DNA from: Rosa chinensis
Taxonomy: Eukaryota; Streptophyta; Magnoliopsida; Rosales; Rosaceae
Direction: 5' to 3'
Assembly (NCBI RefSeq): GCF_002994745.2
Contig: NC_037094.1
Location: 8,741,001 to 8,805,000 of the forward strand
Length of the DNA: 64,000 nucleotides
Shown piece after piece: positions 11,626-23,559 of this stretch. Each line of letters begins with the position of its first letter. Within the stretch, counting starts at the first letter, position 1. The notes under the pieces were generated by a model, which worked only from the letters and a program-made list of their open reading frames with translations, did no database searches and was not told the origin of the DNA. Both the position numbers and the translations under genes were made by a program.

Positions 11626-11989
11626 TCAATTTTTGTAGTAGTGAAGGACCTCTTTTATTCCAAGTTGTTTGGTTTCATAATTAATACTGATTACCATTTG
11701 TGTTATGTAATTTCTTGATTTTCAATTTTCACTTGCCTTGATCATGAAGTATCATACCGTACATTCTTTTAGCAATGTTCTGCTCTTAAAACATGCAAGA
11801 CCTTAATCACCATTTCCATATGAGCTAACCATTACTTGTTGCAACTTTCTTTTTTAGTGTTTCCAATGATATATGAAGGGCTTTGCAGGGTGTTATTTAC
11901 TTTCATGGTTCAACATTAATGGTCATATTGTTTTTTTATGTTTGTTTTTCTTAATTAGATTCTTGGTTCGAATGTATGTAGAAAAAAGA

Positions 11990-12702
11990 AAATTGAGGTG
12001 TAAACCCAGACCGCTGCACAATGTTTGAGCTTACCCATGTCCACGACTCTGAAAAACCTCATGAACCAAATTCTAAACAAGCTATTGTAAGCATCAATTA
12101 TGTCTTCTTCAGATATTATTTTCAAGTTCTTAAGTGTACTCAACATTGATATTGTACTTACTGTGATAAGTTGTACCAATTGTTTGATATAGGCTTTAAT
12201 GAAGGACAAGATTAACAAGATGAAAACTACAAAGAGGGCATCCCAACTTCCAGAGGTTCTTAATGATTTTGAAATCAATGAAGTATATACGTCTGTGCTT
12301 GAAAAAGAGACACGTGGAGGGGTGCGAGGATTTGGCATTGGAGTCAGACCAGAACAAGTTCCTGGTGTACTAGTGCAGAAAAGAGGTGTTCATTTAGAGG
12401 TACAAGCACTTAGAGAACAACATGAGACCGAGATTGAAATGATTTGAAAAGAGAGCCAAGAAAAGGAAGATAAGCTTAGGGAGGAAATTAACAAACAAAC
12501 TGTGGCCACAAAAGATAAATTCAAAAATATGGAGATTGCAATGAAAAAACAGGAAGCTCTTATGATGGTGTTACTTGGGGCATATGAGTCAAGTGATATG
12601 CTTGTTGCAACTTTAAGAATGAAGGGTGGTTCTCTCCAACCATGGATGAGCCACACTCAATCTTCATATGAGCAGAACTTGGACGATGTTTACATACCAT
12701 AG
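11990..12702 (+). pseudogene. Transposase_24-type protein, 3' exons with one in-frame stop
   Basis: After the CACTA insertion the gene resumes. An exon at about 11990-12086 encodes DRCTMFELTHVHDSEKPHEP and ends at donor GTAAGC. An exon starting at 12193 (acceptor ATAG) continues in frame with ALMKDKINKM. The second part holds GGVRGFGIGVRPEQVPG, the glycine-rich block typical of Transposase_24 proteins. A coiled-coil-like stretch of Glu/Lys/Gln follows, and the frame ends at 12700-12702. A TGA at 12445-12447 interrupts the frame, where an Arg codon CGA would be expected; the frame is open on both sides. So the protein is truncated by one nonsense change unless it is read through. The acceptor of the first exon here is not certain. 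Confidence 0.65.
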
Positions 12703-13500
12703 TGATCTAAAGAATTGCAGCAGCAAGTTACCACAAATTGAGCCACAGTACTCCAAGCTTCACCTTTTGGTTAGTAACAATTGTGCTTAAGGTCTTTGTG
12801 CTTTTGTTGTTTTGGACTTAATCTATGATCTCTCTAGTATATTGGTGGTAGGTAACTGATCATGGATTAGTGCACAGAGGCTCTTAAGTTTAGCCTCATG
12901 GTTTCAATTTAGGTTTTAGATGTATATTTGTGAAGTCTAATTTAGTTTGTGTATAGTAGTACTGTTTAACTACTATTTGGACTCTGGTAGTTTGTGTAAT
13001 ACCTGGGATGGTTAATGTAATATAAAAGTATTAAATGAAGGATGTGGTATGTTTTTATTATTAAATTTGTTTTTTTTTAATGTATTTTGAATGAAAGTCA
13101 CGGACCAATTTGGTTTTGTGTCCAGAATGGAAAAGCTTTACAGCAAATTCGGAATTAACCAACAAAAAAAGAAAATTAAATATATATATTTACGGGACCC
13201 ACCAGATGGTGTAATTAAATTAAAAAAGAAGCAATTATCTTTAAATTGCAAGACACACACTTTCATGGGTAAATCTTACATGGCCCACCTTTCTTATAAA
13301 CTAATTGTAGCCCACAAATTGATAAAAACGTGACTGATGTAAACAAAGCAATTGGGCTACATAGCACTGACCCAAGAAAATGTGGTTGTTGTGTGGGAAT
13401 GGGTCATAGACACGGACATATATGGCCTTTGGCCCAAACTTGTCACCAATTGTGTGTGTGGCTGTTGTCTATAATTGTAGTGGTGCCCTCTCAAGTGTAG
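12703..13500. other. 3' flank of the Transposase_24 gene; nothing further recognised
   Basis: AT-rich DNA with a short chance frame at 13091-13333. I see no domain, repeat pair or RNA gene. Confidence 0.35.
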
Positions 13501-15006
13501 TACGTACTTAATTACTTAAGTCATGCATTTCAATCCGGCTAGGTATCTAATGCATTTACCTAAGTGCATAAAGCTTGGAGATGAAGGAATTATGCAAATC
13601 AACCAAGCTTATCTCTAAGTGATTGTAGTTCATAACCCTAACATGCACATATGATATGCTATCATGCTTCAAACAACCAAGGTTAATCAAGCCTTAATTA
13701 TTTCTCATGTCATGACAAATATTCATACCCAAATTGATTAAGTTTAAACATAAACATTCAACTCTTGAACTAGCATGTTAAGGTGCTAAAGAAAAGTGCA
13801 TCAAACATAATATTTACATCAAAGTCAAACAAGATTGGCTATGGCTTTCAACCCTAGCCCCAACAAACTAACTACTCACTCATAATCAAATATATAAGCT
13901 AGCTCCAACATGTTTATGAACATCAAACTAAAAAGTAGGGATAGAGAAGTGACTAGTGATGATCAAATTGAGGATGGTGTAGATGAACTCAAGGAGGTTT
14001 TATCATGGTGATGAAGATTCCTCAAGTGATGCTAGACTCCTCTCCTTATTCTTCAAAGATTGATGATGGAATATGAGAAGTAGAAATAATCAAGTTGTGA
14101 GATGGTGGAATTGTGAAGCTTGATGTATATGAAATAGAATGGGTAGATGAAAAAAAATGATGACTTTGGTGGTGGTGGTGGTGGTAATAGATGTTATGGA
14201 TTAATAGTGGTGGTAATGAAGGTTTTGGATTGATGGAGGTTTTGTGGAAAAGATGATAGTGGATGGTGTAGAGAATATAGAGAGAAAAAGATGTAATGGA
14301 GTGGTATGGGTGATGCTTTAAGAGGTTGATGAAGAGATACTTATATAGAGAAGAGAGAGAGGAGTAAAATGATGAATGGAAGCAAAAGGGAGCAGCTTAA
14401 GCAACAAAGAAGCATGAAGATAGAGTATGAGAGTAGTAATAGATCCTAAAAACAAGGGAAATGGATATGGAAGAGATGGAGTAAAAAGAGGGAAGTAATG
14501 ATGAGCTATTAAAGTGTAGAGTAGAAAAATATGACTTAGGAGAAGAGAGGAGTAGCTAGCTCTCTTTATTATGCATGGGAATCATGAATTTGAGGAGTGC
14601 TTGGGTGGTTTTGGGTCACCAAAGTCAATGACAAAGATGGAGAGAACCCTATGCACCATGCTTATTATCTAAATGATAATATGATGGATTAATCTTGTCA
14701 TAATCTTGTTTGATTTTTCTAGAACTCTCCTTGAGAATTGTAGCAACATAACCCTTCCAAAAATGCACAACAAATCCGTCCAAAATGGATTCTCGGCCAA
14801 GTTACCCTTATTCGATCAACTAGGATTCATTTTCTACTTCCGAAACTTCGTTCAATTGAATCTTCACCGAGACTTCGGAATTGGTCTTCGACTTCTTCAT
14901 ACCAAATGTTCCTTGATAAGTGTAGATCATGATGGTAAGATTTCAGAGATTAGTTCACCGTAGTTTGGCTGAAAATGCTACCGGAATCTGTACAGGTCAG
15001 GTGTTG
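13500..15006 (-). mobile_element. Old LTR remnant (left part), split by a gypsy-like insertion
   Basis: Purine-rich and GGT-repeat DNA (14165-14187), then tracts such as CCGGAATCTGTACAGGTCAG just before 15007, have the character of the transcribed part of a Tat-type LTR read backwards. The sequence resumes at 37256 after the 22 kb insertion. There, the reverse complement resembles the solo LTR at 19106-21361 (shared tracts AGTTTCAACTCATTTGGAGT and CTTCATAAGAAAT). The left end could not be fixed. No coding potential was recognised. Confidence 0.45.
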
Positions 15007-15011
15007 CCGTT
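15007..15011. repeat. 5-bp target duplication CCGTT, left copy
   Basis: CCGTT precedes the left LTR terminus TGTTTG at 15012 and recurs at 37251-37255 right after the right terminus CAAACA. Confidence 0.8.
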
Positions 15012-15425
15012 TGTTTGAACCCAAAATTAATATTTTTTTCCGACAAGGGCGTCTCGAAGAAAACCTGGCCAAGATCAGTGGCCCAAGCTATATATAGGCT
15101 AAATAAAGCCTACTTGGAGATCAAGCAATCTTGAAGCAAATCTGGATATTCATTAATTATCAAATATTTGATAATTAAAGAGAGTTGATTTGCTTGATTA
15201 CCAAGCATTGTTCAACAAAGGAGGAGATTGACGTGCAAGCTGCCACTAGTAATCGAAAATATATAGTTGGTCTACATGAAAGGTCCATAGTGGACGTGGG
15301 CTAGCCTTACTGTGAGTAGCGAATACGTTTGCAATTAAAACACTCACGGTAGGATAGCGAGGTTGGCGTCAAGATTACATATATATTCCTACTATTGATT
15401 ACAATGGGTAAATTAAGGAAGGGAT
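15012..15425 (+). repeat. Left LTR of the outer element, first part
   Basis: This 414-bp tract aligns with 35923-36378 of the right LTR, which has about 45 extra bases around 36005-36050 and 36098-36110. The homology resumes after the CACTA insertion at 24140 for about 90 bases and then stops. Confidence 0.8.
15423..15425. repeat. 3-bp target duplication GAT, left copy
   Basis: GAT precedes the CACTA end at 15426 and is repeated at 24137-24139. The homologous right LTR has a single GAT at 36376-36378 joined directly to ATAATGG. Confidence 0.85.
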
Positions 15426-15444
15426 CACTACACCAATTTTGTTA

Positions 15445-15960
15445 TCAGACAATGGCAGAAAACCGTTGTGGGATTTGGAGACCCATCGTTGTAGAGTAAG
15501 CCGTTGTCTAATGAAAAATCAGACAACGGTGGAACACAGTTGTGTGATAAACACACAGACAACAGGTGTGTGTTATAACTGTTGTGTGATAGCTCGGTAG
15601 ATGGCTCAGCAGATGCCAAGCGCGCAGCTACGCAGCAGTTGAGGGGTGTCTTCAGACAACAGTGCCAGTTTGCAACCGTTGTATGTTAAGCATGTCAGAC
15701 AACATTTTTTTATTTTGTCTGTTGTCTGATTGCTCTTCAAACTTCAGTTCTTAAACTATAGCTGTTGTGTGATTAACTTTAGGACAACAGAGTTCAATTG
15801 CTTCTGTTGTGTGATTAACTTGTAGGACAACAGAGTTCAATTAATTCTGTTGTCTGAGTGTAAATCAGAAGACACTGATTCGTGAAAAACCGATGTGTGA
15901 TGATTGATTACAATGTATTTTTGTCCCATTTTTAACCATTCAGACAACAAACAATGATCA
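15445..15960. promoter_or_regulatory. Left subterminal repeat array of the 8.7 kb CACTA element
   Basis: More than fifteen copies of CAGACAAC, GTTGTCTGA, GTTGTGTGAT and near variants occur in both orientations. A unit TTGTGTGATTAACTT(T/GT)AGGACAACAGAGTTCAATT is directly repeated near 15765-15845. These are the expected transposase-binding words. They differ from the GACGAC words of the 5.3 kb element mainly by A for G. Confidence 0.65.
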
Positions 15961-16306
15961 TTATATCTAATCTGTTATGTGTTCATTTAAACATCCCATT
16001 CCTGAATTAGATTGTGCATTCATTTGGTCCATTTACCAAATGAACAGTACTCTATCAAATACAAACATTGCAAATAATCAAATGATTCATATAAAGCAAA
16101 AGGAGTGCATTTCGTAATCATTTAAACCAACATTTTACACAAGAAGAGCATTCTAGTGCATGCCCATCTACTTGGGACATCAAAAAGCTGATACACGTAC
16201 ATATATTGTTCCAAAACATGCCACACATGGTGCATAACAATGTACCAGCAGAGAAGCACAAAAAAGATGTTTTCCTTATCTAAAATGTACCAACAAGTGC
16301 GCTACT

Positions 16307-16634
16307 TCATGACTCGTGCACATATGTGATGACAACAAACTTCCCCCACTCATTTCGCACTTGATCAATATCAGCTTGGGTGTATTGGCTGCTGCCTCTC
16401 CTCTCCCACTGAAATCAGTTTATTATATCAAAAAGGATCAGTTAATCATTTTGGTGAATGAGGCATGGATATAATAACACACTTAATAAAAATTGAGTGA
16501 AGTGACTATATTTATAGCTATATATGTTGATACCTTGGAAGGAAACAATGACATGTCTTATCCTCAATCATATCTCTCATATATCGCATGATAAAGTACC
16601 CGCACTCCTTGTTGCTAGGTTGGGGAGGAATGCT
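16307..16634 (-). pseudogene. ULP1-like cysteine protease (C48), last two exons
   Basis: On the minus strand an exon at 16634-16534 (acceptor TTTAG, donor G|GTATCA) encodes IPPQPSNKECGYFIMRYMRD and then MIEDKTCHCFLP. The last exon, at 16408-16307 (acceptor TTTCAG), encodes WERRGSSQYTQADIDQVRNE and ends with a TGA stop at 16309-16307. The QPSNKECGYFIMRYM block is the active-site region of ULP1/SENP-type SUMO proteases: Q before the catalytic Cys, then CGYFxMRYM. The upstream His and Asp of the triad should lie in earlier exons that I could not find within 16900-17300. The gene may therefore be truncated or interrupted by long introns. ULP1 genes of this sort travel in plant CACTA and Mutator-like elements and are not the cell's own SUMO protease. 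Confidence 0.7.
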
Positions 16635-16639
16635 CTAAA

Positions 16640-19100
16640 CACAAGCAAATTAATGAACAAGTGAAAAGTCAAAAATGAAAAACTGTTTTTTGAAAACCAC
16701 AAGTGGTGAAAAAGGAGGTCCATTAACAAACACAGATCATATTCTCCATTGGGAAAAGCTATGCTAAAACAACATCCAAACAATTCTCCAATAAGAACAT
16801 TAACTGCAGATGTAGTATATATGAACCAAACCAGTCCTACACAGTTCACCTCAACAAATCCAATGATACCATGATATATATTAAGCATAGAACAATAGAT
16901 TTCAACAAATTAAAGCTTCAAAACAAGTTTAATAGCAGTCCGCAATTTCAACAATCAAGCTTAGAGTACTCACCAATCTAGCTCCAACAATAGCAATGAA
17001 ACTCACTGCACCAGTCAAACTCACTCTACAGCTTCTTCCAACTCCACCGGATATGCCTTAATTGTGGGGCTGCTGAGAATAATAAACAAGGCCATCAGAT
17101 TTAATCCAAACCTCAACATGTCCTAACTTCCATAATGCACGACTAGACAAGACCCAAATGAAATTTTGGTGATGTGCACAGAATATATCTGCTGTAAGGA
17201 AAGAGAAAACACATGAGTACTTCAGAACTTCAACCAATGTGATGAAAAACAATGTACTGATTTCTTACATACATTAAATCGTTGAATAAGTGAATGTTAA
17301 TATTATGAAACATTTCTTATTCTGAAAAAAAAAATTGCAAAACTGTGACCCACATTTTATATTTTCATATAGTTAATACAACATTGACACCTTAGCTGAT
17401 ACACAACCAATTAACTAACTGCAGCTGTTCTATTTGGAGTCTGAAGCTAGGGCCCTATCACAACAAACATAATTTTCAACTAATCAATTAAACAAAAATA
17501 AATACAATCAAATACCACAAGTATTCTATTTGTTTTCAACCAAATCTTCTCATCAAAACGTGAACCACCCAGAATGCAAAGCACTGGATACAAAATAAAA
17601 CAAATAAACACCAATTTTAGCAGCTCAAAAACAGAAAGAAAAAAGAAAAAAAATAACCAATTCAAGAAAACATCTATTCGAATTGCTTTTAATACATCCA
17701 AACAAACATAGAATCCTACATTGAATAACTCAAAGTTTGAAAACAGTTAGTTTGGAACCATGTTGCTGGCCATTAAGCAAAAAAAGTATACAACATAGAA
17801 TTGATATTTTCAAAAAATGAAGTCAGGAAAAGAGAACTGAATTGGAGTTATTAAACTACTCAGACTCAAAATTAAAAAAAAAAAAACAAGAGAGATTAAT
17901 TCAGTGTTGGAAAGTCTGACTGTACCATCCTCAGAATAGCAGTATAGCTTAAGGTACAACTGCGAAAGCAAATATTACAGAGCAGGAAAGTACTTATGAC
18001 TCGGTCTCCCCCTGTTCAATTATTTCCCAACTATTCAATCAGTTGCCTATGTCATGGAATCCCAAGAGTACAAAACATACTTCAGTTAAACATGATAAAA
18101 TATAATATGAACACATTAGATCCTTCCCTACCTCAAATTCTAAAATAGTTAACCACAGAATCATGAAAACATCAACACTCGACATTTCCCTAATTGGGGC
18201 TTTCTATTTGATTATAGCATAACATGAATGATTGAATGTATAAATATGGATAAACTGTATAGAAGGCATCCTATGTCACATTTGCATCAAATAGGAATGA
18301 TATACTGCTAATGTGTAGACCCTGCAGTGAAAAACTGCCTCATTTGAAATGAATTCGGATAACAAAGCAAACAAATCCAAACAAACAAGATAGAAGAACG
18401 AAAAAAACTGAACATTGAGTATTAGAGTTTTAGGTGGCAAACAGAATGGCCTGTCTCAATTAGAAGAGAAACCCTTGTCAATGAGTGGATCGGTGTTTGT
18501 TAGCGAACAGGAATGAAATAAGCAGATATTTGGTTGTTGTAACAGTAGAGAATTGTCTTATAAAAATAGTATTAACTATTAAGTATTAGTTTCCAAAACT
18601 TATGGCACCAAAATACGTTTCTTTGACAATGTCAGATAAGTTAATAATATCGTATAAAGCCAAGTTTGTAGGCATCAAACTATACACTTTCAAGGAGGCA
18701 AGATAGTTGTGTGGTTCTATAATTGCCTTCTTCCCTTGTCCTCTGTCTTAACAACTAGAAGGGCATACGTTTACGTTATCTAACTGGATAGACCTAACTA
18801 GGTAGGAATACAAGCTTGGACTAAACATTTGGGGTCTGCTAGAGATCACTCTTACAGCCATAGAGAATCACTCATTCAGAAATACAAGGACTTGTACCTT
18901 TTCAGGCTAGCTTTCTGAAATTGGGTTAAATTGATCAATCAATTTAATGGTATTGTTCGTAGAGTATATCAACCATAGAACTTCAGATTGATCTAGCAAT
19001 ATTCTTGCAGCCTAAACTCTAAATGAGACAAGGATTTCATATGTTCAATTTATATATATATATATATATATATATGTATAGTTCATTACTAGCAAAGAAG
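16640..19100. other. Interior of the 8.7 kb CACTA element, no gene recognised
   Basis: AT-rich DNA with isolated short frames and a (TA)n tract at about 19050-19075. The only structural feature is the tract at 18653-18730, repeated at 22190-22263. Confidence 0.35.
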
Positions 19101-19105
19101 ATACA
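19101..19105. repeat. 5-bp target duplication ATACA, left copy
   Basis: ATACA precedes the LTR start at 19106 and is repeated at 21362-21366 after the LTR end. Confidence 0.75.
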
Positions 19106-21361
19106 TGATATGAGCATTTTAATGTGGTATTTTAATAGTTAATTCCTCACATTTTGCTTAGTTAATTCCTTAACGAATCGATTTTTAACTCAATTTATAT
19201 TTTTTAGGTACATTGGAGTAGATGATGATGAAATGAGCTGTTTGGCCCCAAAATGAGCATTTTGGCCTGACAAACGTGTCTTGGAGAAATTGAACCAATG
19301 AGAAAACGAGCTAGACAAGAAATGACGAGTGGCAGACTAACCATCCGAACTCCAAATGAGTTGAAACTTTCTATATTCATTATAGAAAGCTCAAGGATCA
19401 TTTCTTATGAAGAGTGCCAGAACAAACTATGATTGGAAGACCTTCAAACAATCAGTCCAATTTTCTACATAAGCAAAACTGGAAAACTGGACCTGTAAGA
19501 GGTCCAGCAGCATTTTCGGCCCAACTGCATGGAATAAAAATCTGAAAATTTGTCAGGATGATCTACACTTATAGTGGAACATTTCATATGAAGAAGTCGA
19601 AGGCATATAATGAAGTCTTGTTGGAGAAATAATTGAAGGAATAAAAGGGCAGAAACTGACCTAAAAACAGCTCAATATTCACATGTTCATGTTTCCTACC
19701 CACATGAAGAAAGCTAGATGCTTTTCTCTTTTTCCTTGGATATATTTTTCTTCTACAATCTCTTTAATAGATCATCATCACTTCCATGTTGCTGCACCTT
19801 CATGCTTTGCTTTCATTTCATCATTTCTCTATCTTTTCCATATTTTACAAGTGAACTTAGATCCACTTTCATTATTTTTCTTCCACTCATCATTTCACTC
19901 TTCTTTTTCTTCCCTATATAAACACCTTCTCCTCTCATTCTAAGACACACATTCCTTCCATTCCATTTTCTTTGTCTCTCCATTTTCTTTCCATTTTCCT
20001 GTACACATTCCTTCATCCATTCCATCTTCTTTGTCTCTCAATTTCCTTTCCATTTTCCTACACACATTCCTTCATCCATTCCATCTTCTTTGTCTCTCCA
20101 TTTCCTTTCCATTTTCCTACACACATTCCTTCATCCATTCCATCTTCTTTGTCTCTCCATTTCCTTTTCATTTTCCTACACACATTCCTTCATCCATTCC
20201 ATCTTCTTTGTCTCTCCACTTCCTTTCCATTTTCCTTTCCATCCTCTAGTTTCAAGTTTCTGCATTTCCAAGCAAAGAGAAGAAGAGAAGAACAAGCCAT
20301 GAAGCCTCCTAGCCGTCATCATCCACCTTGTGCCGTGATAGTGAAGTCTTGCTTTCAAGATTCAAGATCAATGTCTCAAGCTTTTCATCATCCACTCCCT
20401 TCATGGTGTAATTCTATCTTTTTCCTTGTAATTTCTTTTGGTTTTATTTTTTTTGGATTTCCAAACTATGAGTGAGTAATTTTCTTGTTGAGAACTAGTA
20501 TGAAATCCTAGTTATGTGATGGATATTTAGCTTTTGAATCTCTTTTTCGATTACAAGGTTTTGTGAATGCTTTGTTTGCTTTTGTTTTATAAAATCTTTT
20601 ATATGTTTATGTCTTAGATTGATCACCCAAATATGAGCATGTAATTGGAGCTAGTTTTCAGGTGCAGTGCGTTCACGGTCTTAAAACACTCAAGCAGTAA
20701 AGCCTACATGTTAGGTGAAATCAAACAAATAGAATGCATGCTAGGATAGCGTTCCTCACTAGTTTTGTACTCTAAAATCAATCTTTCCAAAGAGCTTAAT
20801 GTGTTTATGTGTACTTAATGAGTTAATTTGATAGGGTAGCGTTCTACACCTTGATTGCATATAAGCAAGCTTAGGATGCAGTGCGTTCACGGTTCTAAGT
20901 AATTTTGGGAAAAATAAAGCTTTAGCGGCGATCCTAAAGTTCTTGATTGGTTTCATTCACATGCCTTAGTAATTGAAGATTAGTTTAAATTGTCTTTCTC
21001 TTAGCTTAGCTAGTGGTGGATTACGAAGTTCTCAACGTCCATACATCTGATTTGGAATCCCTAAAAATTGAAACATTTTCTTTCTTTTATTATTGTTTGC
21101 GTTTTGAAAACTCCAATCCCCCCTTTTTACATTAACTTGTATATATTTCTATTATTTGTTTTATTTTTGTACATAATACTTTTTACTTTATTATTTTAAT
21201 TCTTTATTTGTTATTTTTGTACATAAAACTTTTTACTTTTATTAATTTATTTTTGCAATTACAGGTGTACCCTCAATCCCCGGACTGAACGATCCCTGCT
21301 TATCCTATACTAACAATTGTCTTTTGCAGGGTAATTTTGTGCGCTTAATTCAGGCGTACCA
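19106..21361 (+). mobile_element. Solo LTR (2,256 bp), gypsy Tat-like
   Basis: It starts TGATATGAGC and ends GGCGTACCA with ATACA on both sides, and no internal retrotransposon sequence is attached. A TATA box (CCTATATAAACACC) lies near 19911-19923, so the promoter faces plus. Downstream come a five-copy 59-bp minisatellite, then a long tract with phrases such as GATAGCGTTC and GCAGTGCGTTCACGG, and finally TTTTGTGCGCTTAATTCAG, which resembles the end of long Tat/Athila-group LTRs. A solo LTR arises by recombination between the two LTRs of a full element. Confidence 0.75.
19950..20250. repeat. 59-bp minisatellite, about five copies
   Basis: The anchor CTTTGTCTCTC recurs near 19969, 20028, 20087, 20146 and 20205, so the period is 59 bases. 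The unit is pyrimidine-rich (CATTCCTTCATCCATTCC). Because 59 is not a multiple of three, each frame drifts through the copies. That produces overlapping repetitive frames that are not genes. Confidence 0.85.
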
Positions 21362-22741
21362 ATACATTTCCGGTTAGAATTTCAATAATCCTATTTTCAA
21401 AACTTGAAAATAAGTTGAGGCAACCACTTATCAATTGACCTGGATAGTGTACCTATAGATTACGGATGGTATCACTACTAAATGTTTTTAAACTTCACAC
21501 AAGTGACCAACTTCAAAAGAAGGGATGGGACACCATCTTCCAAATTAAAGGCATCCCGACTAATGACAAGACAAAATTCGCACAAAGTGTGTTATTTGAT
21601 TATGGATATTGAAAACATAGGAGAAGCTTCTCAAACTAGATTGTAATATTGCACAGTTGTAGACTAACTAACTAACTTTAATAAGGAGTTTTTAGTTTCA
21701 CAACTAGAAGAGAATGCTATTAACATATAAATATTGAAGAAGACTGTGACGCATGGACTGTAGTTTGTACATTATAAAGTGAAATTTATACATTGAAATT
21801 ACTCGGTAGGTCACAGAAATGAATAATTAAGTACAATGTTTTGCTAGCTTACCCCTCAGAAGCAAGAAATAAATCCTCAAATCCAAGTGAACTTCAGTGA
21901 TGTGATGATGATCATTCTAGCCATAATTTCCCTCAATCCAGCGAAACAATTGTCTGTTGATATGCCTCAAACTATCAAAAGAATATACTTTTGTGAGACA
22001 AAACCCCGTAATCCTTTATGTGGCTCATTATCTCATCCAGAAATTTGTATATGTTTTTAATTCTTTTATGTGTCTCCCTTTTGTCAATTCATGAACAACA
22101 CCTTCAAGTTCAATTGAACTACAGCTAGGAGTTTTCGTCATGTTTGTAGAAATCAAACCATACACTTTCAAGCTAATAATATCGTCCAAAGCCAAGTTTG
22201 TAGGCATTAAACTATACACTTTCAAGGAGAAAAGCTAATTGTGTGGTTCTATAATTGCCTTACCCAAATTTTACATCAAATCCCTTGATATTCACTTTTA
22301 CATCAAATCCATACTTCAAAATCCTAAATTTTCTATCAAATTTAGCACATATAAAAAAAAAAAAACAGAGCTGAATGACATGGATGAATGTTCTGATAGA
22401 TTAATTAACCTATATATAAGACAAAAAAAGGTATTGGTGCAAGCAAAGTTTTCGTACTGGGCTTATGAACACAATGCAAGAAAACCAAGACAATCTAAAT
22501 TTCTCAATTCACAATTGAATCAGGTGATAAAGAGAATCTAGCCTTACCCTAAACCTTGTGGATTGAAGAAACCAAAAACATATAATCATAGCAAAAAATG
22601 AAAATAGGATCGAGGATAGAAAGAATTGGAAAGAAGGAGATGGGGAGTTATCTCAACTGATGAATACCTATAATCGAGTCTGCATTTGCTCCGATGTTTA
22701 TCTCAGAAGAAAATGAAGAGAGAGAGAGAGAGAGAGAGCGG

Positions 22742-23057
22742 ACCTTATCAAAAATGATGTCGTCGAAGTTAGGGAAGCGGATGTGACCGAGGCACTTGAA
22801 GAGGTAGCGAGAGCTGCTGGAGGCGGATCTGAAGCGTTCCACCTTTTGGAACTCAAATCAAAACCCAATTCAAAAACCACATATGAAACCCCAAGCTAAA
22901 AGAGAAATTGATATGCCCATCTTCAATATTTTCAAAAATGAAATGACATAAGTAGTGGAATTGGAATCTTACCTGAACCCAGAAGCTTCGATAGATCACG
23001 GTGGAGATTAAGTTTGGTAGGAGCACCCGTCAAATTGCTTAGTAGAGACAGGTTCAT
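22742..23057 (-). pseudogene. Two exons of an unidentified captured gene
   Basis: An ATG at 23057-23055 on the minus strand opens MNLSLLSNLTGAPTKLNLHR and then DLSKLLGSG. It ends at 22973 with a consensus donor (CAG|GTAAGA). A second open tract at about 22848-22742 encodes VERFRSASSSSRYLFKCLGH and then IRFPNFDDIIFDK, ending before a GA microsatellite. GC content is higher than in the surrounding element, as expected of host coding DNA. I do not recognise the protein. The start codon, consensus donor and reading frame suggest the 5' part of a host gene captured by the CACTA element. The junction between the two tracts is uncertain. Confidence 0.4.
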
Positions 23058-23559
23058 GATTTCAAGTGGGCTGCGCAAAAACAACAAGGTCAGTGCTTCT
23101 GTTAATTAAACTTAAAATCGCACCGAATTCCCACAAGGTCATAACACGATTTTTTTTTTTGTAGGAATTACCTTCATGGTGTGTTGCAAATGAATAAAAA
23201 CTCCGAGCTTCTTCCTTTATGATTTGTAGGTGAAGGGAGATGAGAGAGGAAATGGGCTGGCTTCTGAGAGATAGACACGAACAAGAAGAGGGATTGAAAT
23301 CTTAATCGACGACTGCAATGATGGATGAGTACAGTCGAGCCTTAATCGATATGTGTTTTGATGAAAAATGCTATTTTGATGAGAGACCCATGGTGTTTTG
23401 ATGAGAGATTGATGGTTTTTGATGATCGATGTTGAGAAGAGAGCTGCTCGACGAGTTGAGTAAACGGCTGTTTTGACAAAGTGTTGAAGGAGAGACAGCA
23501 AATCAATAGACCTAGCTAATTAAGTTGTCAAAGGCGAGTTTTTAATTTTTTCTTTATGA

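Larger units (their letters stand above)
6314..11643. mobile_element. Non-autonomous CACTA element with captured genes
   Basis: The left end reads CACTACTACAAAAATTGAAT and continues identically with the reverse complement of the right end for 28 bases. AAG flanks both sides. Subterminal arrays of CAGACGAC/GTCGTCTG words lie inside each end. No transposase of TNP2 type is present. Instead there are host-like pieces on the minus strand: the LSM6 5' region (7937-9030) and an SGT1-like exon (10872-10960). Further splice-flanked pieces near 7480-7590 and 7690-7800 I could not identify. A 26-base inverted repeat links 7637-7670 and 9113-9138. The element sits in the third intron of the Transposase_24 gene, in DNA otherwise of the same element class. 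Its boundaries are well supported. Dependence on a related autonomous element is inferred. Confidence 0.88.
18653..22263. repeat. Direct repeat pair 18653-18730 and 22190-22263
   Basis: Both copies contain AAAGCCAAGTTTGTAGGCAT, CTATACACTTTCAAGGAG and TTGTGTGGTTCTATAATTGC with few changes. They lie on either side of the solo LTR. A third, weaker copy of the tract CAAACCATACACTTTCAAG is at 22150-22175. Confidence 0.7.

Noticed and set aside
13473..13490. CACTACAATTATAGACAACA on the minus strand as a CACTA terminus
   Set aside because: No subterminal array and no partner end; likely chance.
19972..20475. 167-aa frame and overlapping frames starting 59 bp apart
   Set aside because: They are translations of the 59-bp minisatellite inside a solo LTR; the frame changes with each unit and the protein is Ser/Phe/His repeats.
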